From: Planctomycetota bacterium
GTDB taxonomy: Bacteria; Planctomycetota; UBA1135; GCA-002686595
Assembly (NCBI GenBank): GCA_029212845.1
Contig: JARGPD010000005.1
Coordinates: forward strand, 31,852-63,900
DNA length: 32,049 nucleotides
Reading direction: 5' to 3'
The position numbers and the translations under genes are program-made. Below, piece after piece: positions 1-6,909 of this stretch. Position 1 is the first letter of the stretch; each line of letters opens with the position of its first letter. Below the pieces are notes generated by a model. The model ran no database searches and was not told the origin of the DNA. It saw only the letters and a program-made list of their open reading frames with translations.

Positions 1-120
1 CCTTTGCTTGTGGCCCCCCACCCCCCGCCCTCCGCCCCCCCCCCCCCCCGCCCGCCGCGGGGGGGGGGGGGGCCCCGCCCCGCCCCCCCCCCCCCCGGCC
101 CCGCTTCTGGGGCCCCTGGG
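1..120. repeat. Extreme C/G homopolymer low-complexity tract
   Basis: The first 120 bases are almost only C and G. There is a run of 15 C at 35-49, 14 G at 59-72 and 14 C at 83-96. The C and G runs could pair as a hairpin, and the G run could form a quadruplex. An open frame crosses the tract, but its translation is only proline, glycine and alanine, so I do not treat it as coding. A similar patch occurs near 24410-24475. It may be real low-complexity DNA or a consensus error at a hard-to-sequence site. Confidence 0.7.
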
Positions 121-228
121 GCAGCGGTCCGCATGAGGGACCCCCCGGCATCCAGCTTGACTCCTATGCTGGAGTTCGCCGGACCCCGGTCCGCCCCCCG
201 CTCGGCTCCACCCCAACCCAAGGTCCCC

Positions 229-1476
229 ATGCAGCTCTCGACCCTCGCCCTTGCCTGCCTCGCCCTCTGCCCCGTCGCTTCGGCCGGGACCTGGCAGGTC
301 GCGACCACCGCTGGTCCAGGGGTCGACTTCACCTCGATCCAGGCCGCCATCGACGCCGCCGCGGACGGGGACCTGATCTTCATCGCCAGCGGCAGCTACC
401 TCGAGCAGCTGCACGTCGACGGCAAGGGCCTCACCCTCCAGGGCGCGGGCAACAGCGCCGTGTTCGGCCTAGCCACCTTCCTCACGGGCGAGCCCACGGT
501 GCACGTCGAGAACCTCGCTGTCGGCCAGGAGTTCCACCTGCGCGACCTCTCGGTCAACCGCATCACCGGGGTCTGGGGCGAGGCCCTGCGCCTCGAGCAC
601 AACCTGGGCCGCGTCTGGATCGAGCAGGTCTTCGTCGACACCTACGACGGCCACGCCCTGCACGTGATCGACAGCGCCGACGTGGTGCTCTCCGAGGTCT
701 TCCTGCAGTGCAACTCGGCCTTCCAGGATGCGCTCGGCAACAACCTGCCGGCCCACGGCCTCGTGGTCGAGTCCGGCAGCTCCGTGCACGCCTTCCAGGT
801 CGACTCCACCGGCTCCCACGGACCGCCGCTCTTCACGACCCTGACCAGCCCGGTCCCCGGCGGGGACGGCGTGCACGTCGTCGACTCCCACGTGCGGCTG
901 ATCGCGCCCGGGATCCAAGGCGGCGGCGGAGGCTCGATCTTCCAGGCCGGCTGCAGCACCGGCGCCGTCGGCGGCTCGGCCATCAAGGTCCTCGCGAAGG
1001 GCGGCCCCGCGCCGAGCGTCGAGCTGCGCGGCGGGACCCTGCAGGCGGGTGTGACCGGCATGTTCACCCCCGGCTGCGCGCCCGACCCCGGCAGCTCCCT
1101 CGCCATCGAGGCGCCCGCCGGCACCTTCACCCAGCTCGCCGGCAAGCCGCGCCTGCTCAGCATGCCCAGCACCCCCTACCCCAACGGCAACTTCGAGTTC
1201 CAGGTCCAGGGCGACGACCGCGACCTGTTCTTCCTGTTCGCGTCCCAAGCGACCGCGAGCCCGACGCCGATCACCGCCATCGACGGCGACGTCTTCCTCG
1301 GTCTCGGCGCGAGCTTCCTGGTCACCTCCGGCCAGCTCAACCCCTTTGGCTGGGGCGGCCAGACCCTGGGGCTGGTCCACCTCGGCCCGCCCTTGACCTT
1401 CCGCACCCAGGCGCTGTTCGTCGATCTGAGCGGCGGCCTCTGGCTGTCGGGCCCGGGCACGATCCACTTCCGCTAG
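229..1476 (+). CDS. Secreted right-handed beta-helix repeat protein
   Basis: The product is 415 aa. It opens with a signal peptide: MQLSTLALACLALCPVASA, then mature GTWQV. The next segment, FTSIQAAIDAAADGDLIFI at about residues 25-45, is the typical first turn of pectate-lyase-like parallel beta-helix proteins. Short beta-rich rungs then continue to about residue 320 (HVENLAVG, LRDLSVNR, LRLEHNLG and similar). The last 90 residues look like a separate beta-domain ending in a FVDLSGGLWLSGPG segment. No catalytic residues of a known lyase or hydrolase are evident, so a surface or periplasmic structural or carbohydrate-binding role is only inferred. The ATG at 229 is chosen because it gives a clean signal peptide. 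The open frame extends upstream only through homopolymer sequence. The 3' end converges with the glycosyltransferase gene 21 bp away. Confidence 0.75.
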   Translation: MQLSTLALACLALCPVASAGTWQVATTAGPGVDFTSIQAAIDAAADGDLIFIASGSYLEQLHVDGKGLTLQGAGNSAVFGLATFLTGEPTVHVENLAVGQEFHLRDLSVNRITGVWGEALRLEHNLGRVWIEQVFVDTYDGHALHVIDSADVVLSEVFLQCNSAFQDALGNNLPAHGLVVESGSSVHAFQVDSTGSHGPPLFTTLTSPVPGGDGVHVVDSHVRLIAPGIQGGGGGSIFQAGCSTGAVGGSAIKVLAKGGPAPSVELRGGTLQAGVTGMFTPGCAPDPGSSLAIEAPAGTFTQLAGKPRLLSMPSTPYPNGNFEFQVQGDDRDLFFLFASQATASPTPITAIDGDVFLGLGASFLVTSGQLNPFGWGGQTLGLVHLGPPLTFRTQALFVDLSGGLWLSGPGTIHFR

Positions 1477-1497
1477 GTCCGGTGCGAGCCGCGGGGC

Positions 1498-2943
1498 TCA
1501 GCGCTGCTCGGCGACCTGGGGTGCGGCACCGACGGGCGCCGGGCCGAGCCGGCGGCGTAGCCCCTCGGCCGTGACCCAAGCGAAGCCCGCCAGGAACAGG
1601 ACCTGCAGGGGCAGCGACCACCACAGCCCCTGGGCCGCGGCGCAGTGGATGCCCCAGGCCATCCAGAGCGTCAACGCGGCCTCGCCGAAGGGCAGCGCCG
1701 GCAGCTCCGGGTAGGGGCTGCCGGCGTCGCCGCGCTTGGGCGTGCGCACGAAGACCCCGCGGCGGGTGAAGAGCCCGCGTCCGACGGCGCGGGTCTGGGC
1801 GAAGGAGATGCCGATGCCCAGGGCGAGGGCCAGGACGACGTCGACCAACGAGCGCAGCAGCGGTCGCCCCGCCAGGCGCTGGCCGACCAGGTAGAAGGCC
1901 GCCACCGGCAGGGTCCCCGCGAGCAGCACCAAGAGCTGCAAGCCCTCGGGCAGCGGACGGCCCATGGTCAGGGAGGCGGGCAAGAGGAGCGCTAGCACGA
2001 GCACCAGCGGGTAGCCGACGTTCGCGGTCAGGTGCGCCAGGGCTTCGAGGCGCACGTGGGTGCCGAGGCGGGCCCGCACCAGGCTGCCGAAGAGCCGGCG
2101 CAGCACCTGCACGCCGCCCTGGGCCCAGCGCCGCTGCTGGCTGCCGAAGGCGGACAGGTCGACGGGCAGCTCGGCGGGCACGACGACCTCGGGCGCGAAG
2201 GCGAAGCGCCAGCCGGCGAGCTGGGCGCGGTAGGACAGGTCGAGGTCTTCGGTCAGGGTCGCGTCGCTCCAGCCTCCGGCGGCGTCGATCGCCGCGCGGC
2301 GCCAGATGCCGGCGGTGCCGTTGAAGTTGAAGAACAGCCCGGCCCGGTGGCGCACGCGGTGTTCGATCAGGAAGTGGCCGTCGAGCAGGGTCGCCTGGGC
2401 GCGGGTCAGCGCGCTCGCGTCCCGGTTCAGGTGTCCCCAGGCGGCCTGCACCATGCCCACCCCGGGATCGGCGAGGTAGGGCACGAGGGCCCGCGCGAAG
2501 TCCGGGTCCGGGACGAAGTCGGCGTCGAAGATCGCGACCAGCTCGGCCTCGCTGCGGGCCAGGCCTGCCGCGAGGGCGCCCGCCTTGAAGCCGCTGCGGT
2601 CCCCTCGGCGCAGGACCTCGGCGTCGAGCCCGGCCGCGCGCAGGCTGGCCACCTCGTGGTCGACGATGGCGCGCGTCTCGTCGTCCGAGTCGTCGAGCAC
2701 CTGCAGACGCAGCCGCTCCCTGGGCCAGTCGAGCTCCCCCGCCGCCCGGACCAGGCGCGCCGCCACGTTGCGCTCGTTGTAGATCGGTAGCTGAACGAGC
2801 AGGGTCGGCAGCTCGGCGTCCGGCGGCGTGGCCGAGGGCGTCGGCCGTGACCGCGTGCGAGCCAGCAGCGCGAGGTGGGTCAGCCGGTGCAGGCCATAGA
2901 GGGCCAGCGGGCCGAAGGGGATCAGGAGGAGCAGGGGCCACAT
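1498..2943 (-). CDS. Membrane-bound family 2 glycosyltransferase (cellulose synthase-like)
   Basis: The product is 481 aa. An N-terminal membrane segment (about 2-28) precedes a GT-A domain with the processive GT2 signatures in order: PIYNER (53-58), DDSDDE (84-89), DAD (140-142), TED (231-233) and QQRRW (269-273). The C-terminal part has several hydrophobic segments, including stretches near residues 295-330 and 335-375 and close to the end. This D,D,D,QxxRW arrangement with a multi-pass C-terminus fits beta-glycan synthases of the CslA or glucan/mannan synthase type. It uses a nucleotide-sugar on the cytoplasmic face and may pass the polymer across the membrane. The actual sugar cannot be told from sequence. 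The gene stands alone and is divergent from the gene at 3148, with about 200 bp between them. Confidence 0.88.
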   Translation of the reverse strand: MWPLLLLIPFGPLALYGLHRLTHLALLARTRSRPTPSATPPDAELPTLLVQLPIYNERNVAARLVRAAGELDWPRERLRLQVLDDSDDETRAIVDHEVASLRAAGLDAEVLRRGDRSGFKAGALAAGLARSEAELVAIFDADFVPDPDFARALVPYLADPGVGMVQAAWGHLNRDASALTRAQATLLDGHFLIEHRVRHRAGLFFNFNGTAGIWRRAAIDAAGGWSDATLTEDLDLSYRAQLAGWRFAFAPEVVVPAELPVDLSAFGSQQRRWAQGGVQVLRRLFGSLVRARLGTHVRLEALAHLTANVGYPLVLVLALLLPASLTMGRPLPEGLQLLVLLAGTLPVAAFYLVGQRLAGRPLLRSLVDVVLALALGIGISFAQTRAVGRGLFTRRGVFVRTPKRGDAGSPYPELPALPFGEAALTLWMAWGIHCAAAQGLWWSLPLQVLFLAGFAWVTAEGLRRRLGPAPVGAAPQVAEQR

Positions 2944-3147
2944 GGTTCGAGGCGGGGCAGCGACCCCGGTACAGGATAGCTTGTGGTACGGACCGCTCGG
3001 CCAGGCGATGGCGCGAAGGCCGCGACCTGCCCTCGCCGGACGCTTCCTTGCGGACAGCTAACCTCCCGGGGCCGCCGCCAGGGGCCGATCGGGCGAGGTG
3101 ACGGACCTGTCCCGAGCCCGCACTGGACGGGGTGCTAGGATGTCGCC

Positions 3148-5172
3148 ATGTCCCAAGCGAACGCACCCGCCGTGGCTCCCGCCACGCACCCGAAGGTTAC
3201 CGTCCTACGCCTCTTCCTCGGCTGCCTCATCGGCTGCCTCATCGGCTTCGCTCCCGGGCCGGGGGTCGCGCCTGGACTGTACGTCACCCTGCTCGGGATG
3301 CTGCTGCTGCTGCGCGCGCCGCTCTTGCCCGTGCTCGGCCTCGGGATCGTCACCAAGCTGCTGTCCCTGGTCACCGTCTCGGTCACCTACCAGCTCGGCG
3401 TGGCCTTGCTCGACGGTCCCACCCAGGGCCTCTTCCAGACCGCGATCAACGCGCCCTTCCTCGCGCTGTTCGGCCTCGAGTACTACACGGTCACCGGCGG
3501 CTACGCCCTCGGGCTGCTGCTCGCGATCGCGGCCACGCTGATCCTCGTACGTGGAGGCCGAGCCCAGAGCGAAGCGAAGCCCAAGGGCGTGCTGCGCCCG
3601 GTCGGGGTCGCCTTCCTGGCGGTGCTCGTCGGCGGCGTCTGGATGCTGCAGTCGACCGCGGCCGAGGGCATCCTCAGCACCCAGGCCTCGAAGGGACTCA
3701 GCGCGATCAACGGCGCGACCGTCGACATCGCCGGCCTCGACCTCGACATCGCCGAGGGCAAGCTCGAGGTCACCGACCTCGCCTTCGCCAACCCGCGCTC
3801 GCTCAACACCGACCTGTTCCGCGGGATCGAGCTGAGCGCCGACGTGGCCAGCAGCGACCTGATGCGCAAGCGCCTGCACGTCGAGCGCCTCGTGGTGCGC
3901 AGCGCCAAGAGCGGCGTCGAGCGCGCCGTTCCGGGCGTGCGCGTGGGCGCCCCGCCCGAGCCCGAGGTGCCAGAGCCCAAGGAGGGTGAAGGCACGATCG
4001 ACGACTACCTGAAGGACTGGAAGGTCTGGAAGGAGCGCCTCGCCCAGGCCCGCGAGTGGCTCGAGAAGATGGACAGCGAGGCCGAGGAAGAGACGCCCAC
4101 AGCCGAGCTGCCCCTGGGCCAGCGCACCGCCAGCCATCTGCTCCAAGGCGCGCCGTCCCTGCTCGTCTCCGAGCTGGCCGTCGAAGGCCTCGAGCTCCCC
4201 TGGCTGGGGGGCGAGGTCTTCCAGATCTCGGCCCACAACCTCTCCAGCCAGCCCAGCCTGGTCGACGGCGCGATGGAGATGGTCTTCGAGTCCACGAGCG
4301 ACCTCTTCCGCACCTCGGTGACCCTGCCGAGCGGACTGGCCCCCGGCTCGATCGAGCTCAACGTGCGCAACATCCAGGTCGACTCGATCACCTCGATGCT
4401 CAAGCTCGGCGAGGGCTCGGTGCTGCGTGGCGGCACGATCGAGCTGAGCCTCGACGGACCCTGGCAGGGCGGCCGCGCCGGCTACCTGGACATGCCCCTC
4501 GACATCACCCTGCGCGACATCGAGCTGGGCCTGTCGGGCTCGAAGACCTTCCCGATCGCCGAGCTGCGCCTGCCGATCCACGTGCGCGGTCCGCTCGAGG
4601 GCCTCAACCTCAGGCTCGACGCCAAGGCGCTCAGCAAGGCGCTGGTCGATGCCGGCGCGAAGGAGCTCGCCAGCTTCGTCGAGGCCGAGAAGAAGAAGCT
4701 GATCGACGACGGCAAGAAGCTCCTGCAGGACGAGTTCGACAAGCAGATCGGCGGCAAGCTCGAGGAGCTGATCGGTGCCGAGCTCGACATCGACGTGACC
4801 GACCCGGGCGCGGCCCTCGAGGACCTCGAAGCGGCGGCCTCGGCCAAGCTCGAAGCCGAGCTCGCGGCCGCCAAGCTCGAGGCCCGCGCAGCCATCGAGG
4901 CCAAGGTCTCGGCCGCCCTCGCGAGCGCACCGAAGCTCGATGAGTACCTCAGCGCCGAGGAGCTGGCAGCCTTCCGCGTCGAGCTGACCACGAGCCTCGA
5001 GGCCGACCCCGCAGCCGATCCTTTCAAGCTGGTCCAAGACCTGGTCAAGGCCAAGGGCGAGGAGAAGCTCAAGGAGGCGGCCAAGGACGCCGCCAAGAAG
5101 GAGCTTGAGAAGAAGGGCCTCGGCGGCCTTGGTGGCATCGGCGAGAAGCTCTTCGGCGGCGGCGGCAAGTAG
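3148..5172 (+). CDS. Multi-pass membrane / AsmA-like fusion protein (TIGR03546 plus TIGR03545-like)
   Basis: The product is 674 aa in two parts. Residues 18-168 contain about five hydrophobic segments (for example RLFLGCLIGCLIGF and LGLLLAIAATLILV) and resemble the small membrane family TIGR03546. From about 175 there is a beta-rich AsmA/TIGR03545-like region (ASKGLSAINGATVDIAGLDLD, then ELSADVAS...LHVERLVV) made of short 'inner product plus strand' repeats. Residues 500-660 are charged, alanine-rich and helical, probably coiled coil, ending in GGGGK. From memory, the two families are usually separate neighbouring genes, so this looks like a fusion. AsmA-like proteins act in envelope lipid transport or homeostasis, and that role is inferred here. 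The start ATG has AGGA seven bases upstream. Confidence 0.65.
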   Translation: MSQANAPAVAPATHPKVTVLRLFLGCLIGCLIGFAPGPGVAPGLYVTLLGMLLLLRAPLLPVLGLGIVTKLLSLVTVSVTYQLGVALLDGPTQGLFQTAINAPFLALFGLEYYTVTGGYALGLLLAIAATLILVRGGRAQSEAKPKGVLRPVGVAFLAVLVGGVWMLQSTAAEGILSTQASKGLSAINGATVDIAGLDLDIAEGKLEVTDLAFANPRSLNTDLFRGIELSADVASSDLMRKRLHVERLVVRSAKSGVERAVPGVRVGAPPEPEVPEPKEGEGTIDDYLKDWKVWKERLAQAREWLEKMDSEAEEETPTAELPLGQRTASHLLQGAPSLLVSELAVEGLELPWLGGEVFQISAHNLSSQPSLVDGAMEMVFESTSDLFRTSVTLPSGLAPGSIELNVRNIQVDSITSMLKLGEGSVLRGGTIELSLDGPWQGGRAGYLDMPLDITLRDIELGLSGSKTFPIAELRLPIHVRGPLEGLNLRLDAKALSKALVDAGAKELASFVEAEKKKLIDDGKKLLQDEFDKQIGGKLEELIGAELDIDVTDPGAALEDLEAAASAKLEAELAAAKLEARAAIEAKVSAALASAPKLDEYLSAEELAAFRVELTTSLEADPAADPFKLVQDLVKAKGEEKLKEAAKDAAKKELEKKGLGGLGGIGEKLFGGGGK

Positions 5173-5189
5173 GCCCGGGGCTGCCGGGC
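5173..5189. terminator. Small hairpin between convergent genes
   Basis: A 6-bp stem GCCCGG / CCGGGC with a 5-base loop lies immediately after the stop of the 3148 gene and 12 bp before the end of the convergent DUF72 gene. There is no T tract. It could serve as a weak bidirectional terminator, but in such G+C-rich sequence a 6-bp stem is not strong evidence. Confidence 0.25.
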
Positions 5190-5201
5190 GGCACCGCTCG
5201 G

Positions 5202-6086
5202 CTAGAACAGCGTGCCTTGGCCCTCGGGCCGCACGACGTCGGCGAGGTCGGGATAGGTCGCGACGATCTCCGGCGGACCGGGGACCGGTGCGCCGCGCAG
5301 CGCAGCCAAGAGCTCGAGCCCGTTGGCCACGGCCTTGCCGCCGAAGTGGTTGTTGGTGACCACGTAGGTGTCGCCGCCGGCAGCCGCGAGCTTGCGCGCG
5401 TACTCGGCAAAGGTCTCGACCTCCTCGCGACCGTACATCCAGTTGTAGCTGTCGTCGCGTCCCTTGGCCGGGTCGTACCAGTCCGCCGCGTTGCGGCCGT
5501 GCAGGCGCAGGTAGCCCAGGGGCCCGAGGAAGTAGGGCAGCCCGTCACCGCTGCCGATCGGCGGCACCACCGACGGCGACACCGGCATGTCGATGTGCGC
5601 GAGGTTCAAGCCCTCGGCCTCGAGCATCGCGAGGGTGCCGTGCTGGAACCACGAGCGGTGGCGCAGCTCGAGCACCAGCGGCAGGTGGCCGAACAGCCGA
5701 CCGAGCTCGAAGAGGCGCTCGCGGTTGTGCGGCTGGTCCGCGAAGTCCTGGTGGAACTGGGCGAGCACGGCGCCGAGGCGGTTCGACTCGAGCATCGGCT
5801 CGAGGGCCCGGTTGTAGACCGGTGCCGCGGCGGCCTCGTAGCGACCATGGGTGAAGTCGCGGTGCAGCTTCATCGCGAAGCGGAAGTCCGGCCGCTCGGC
5901 GACCCGCTCGACCCAGCCCTGGACGTGGGTGCGCTGGGGCAGGGCGTAGAAGCTGCTGTTGATCTCGATGCAGTCGAAGAAGCGCGCGAGGTACTCGAGC
6001 GGGTGGAAGTCCTTCGAGCTCGTGCGCGGGTAGGCGCGGCCCTTCCAGTCCGCGTAGGACCAGCCGGCGACGCCGACGCGGATCAC
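5202..6086 (-). CDS. DUF72 (YecE-like) family protein
   Basis: The product is 294 aa. It begins (V)IRVGVAGWSYADWKG, the diagnostic N-terminus of DUF72, a TIM-barrel family of unknown reaction. Further family landmarks are EINSSFYALP, FAMKLHRDFTH, LELRHRSWF, YLRLHGRNA and YVVTNNHFGG. The frame is open upstream to 6758, but that part is only a shadow of the acyltransferase gene. The GTG at 6086 is taken as start because the family begins exactly here and because GTGA overlaps the upstream gene's stop by four bases, which suggests translational coupling. The biochemical function is unknown; metal or nucleic-acid-related roles have been suggested for the family. Confidence 0.88.
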   Translation of the reverse strand: MIRVGVAGWSYADWKGRAYPRTSSKDFHPLEYLARFFDCIEINSSFYALPQRTHVQGWVERVAERPDFRFAMKLHRDFTHGRYEAAAAPVYNRALEPMLESNRLGAVLAQFHQDFADQPHNRERLFELGRLFGHLPLVLELRHRSWFQHGTLAMLEAEGLNLAHIDMPVSPSVVPPIGSGDGLPYFLGPLGYLRLHGRNAADWYDPAKGRDDSYNWMYGREEVETFAEYARKLAAAGGDTYVVTNNHFGGKAVANGLELLAALRGAPVPGPPEIVATYPDLADVVRPEGQGTLF

Positions 6087-6811
6087 CGCGTCCTCCAGTG
6101 CCGGTCGATGTCCTCGGCCGGCCAGTCCGGCTCGACACCGAGCAGCTCGAAGCCGCGCGCCTCCGCCGCCATCATGCGCCGCTGCATCTCGTCGCAGGCG
6201 GTCTTGAGCTCGTCCTCGCTGGCGCGGCGATCGACGAACAGGGGCTCGCCGTAGACCAGCGCCACGCGCGCGCGCCACTTCGGGATCGTGAAGGCGTCCC
6301 AGCTGTTCACGTGCCAGGCGCGGTCGGCGACGAAGCCGCAGGTCAGGATCGGATAGCCCGTCGCGCGTGCCAACCAAGCCACGCCGGCGGCGCCCGAGTG
6401 GCGCGGTCCGCGCGGCCCGTCGGGCGTCACGACCACCGTGCCCCCCACCCGCAGGCTGCGCAGCATCTCGCGCAGGGAGCGCGCGCCCGTGGTCGAGGAC
6501 GAGCCACGGATGACCCCCATGCCAAAGCGCGGCAGCAGCGTGTCCATCAGGTCGCCGTCCTTGCTGGGCGAGACCAGGATCGTGTAGTCGCCGCCCTCGT
6601 GGTGGGCGAGGCCGAGCATCATACGCCCGTGCCACAGGGTCATCAGGCAGCCCTTCTCCGCGCGCGCTAGGTCGAAGTGCTCGACGCCCTCGACGCTCGT
6701 GCGCCAAGAGCGCGCCAGGCGTCGCACGACGAAGGGAGCGACCTGGGGCATGAGCCACGCGCCGACCTTGCGGCGGGTGCGTTTGATCCAGCTATGGCGG
6801 CGCGCAGACAC
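6083..6811 (-). CDS. DUF374 lysophospholipid-acyltransferase-like protein
   Basis: The product is 242 aa. It carries LWHGRMM near residue 60, the DUF374 version of the acyltransferase H-x4-D block. It also has ILVSPSKDGDLM, IRGSSS and VVTPDGPRGP, all typical of the DUF374/LPLAT family. These membrane-associated enzymes transfer an acyl chain to a lipid or lipid A-like acceptor; the acceptor here cannot be predicted. The start is a GTG, and the basic N-terminus (SARRHSWIKRTRRK) fits a membrane-surface protein. It overlaps the downstream DUF72 gene by four bases. It is the third gene in the minus-strand run that begins at 10865. Confidence 0.85.
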   Translation of the reverse strand: MSARRHSWIKRTRRKVGAWLMPQVAPFVVRRLARSWRTSVEGVEHFDLARAEKGCLMTLWHGRMMLGLAHHEGGDYTILVSPSKDGDLMDTLLPRFGMGVIRGSSSTTGARSLREMLRSLRVGGTVVVTPDGPRGPRHSGAAGVAWLARATGYPILTCGFVADRAWHVNSWDAFTIPKWRARVALVYGEPLFVDRRASEDELKTACDEMQRRMMAAEARGFELLGVEPDWPAEDIDRHWRTR

Positions 6812-6909
6812 GGGATAACGGTAGCAGGTGCGGTGGCCTGGCGCGCGCCGACAGGCAGCTCAACCTGGACGCGCCCTTCGGTCCACACCCGGACCCGTTG
6901 CACGGCTCG

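Noticed and set aside
1-228. Coding extension upstream of the beta-helix gene
   Set aside because: It translates to Pro/Gly/Ala runs from homopolymers; the ATG at 229 starts a clean signal peptide.
1337-3166. 609-aa minus-strand open frame over the glycosyltransferase
   Set aside because: It is dominated by Arg, Pro, Ala and Gly; the GT2 motifs are all in the other minus-strand frame (1498-2943).
3205-5037. 610-aa minus-strand open frame opposite the AsmA-like gene
   Set aside because: It is a long antisense frame caused by high G+C. It has no motif, and the plus-strand frame has clear membrane and repeat structure.
6304-6316. Possible second parS (TGTTCACGTG)
   Set aside because: Only an 8-base core, TTCACGTG, is present inside the acyltransferase gene; the flanks do not match and are not symmetric.
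6087-6758. N-terminal extension fusing extra sequence to the DUF72 protein
   Set aside because: The extension lies on the same strand as the acyltransferase gene but in another frame. Its translation is Arg/Ala/Gly-rich shadow sequence, and DUF72 begins exactly at GTG 6086.
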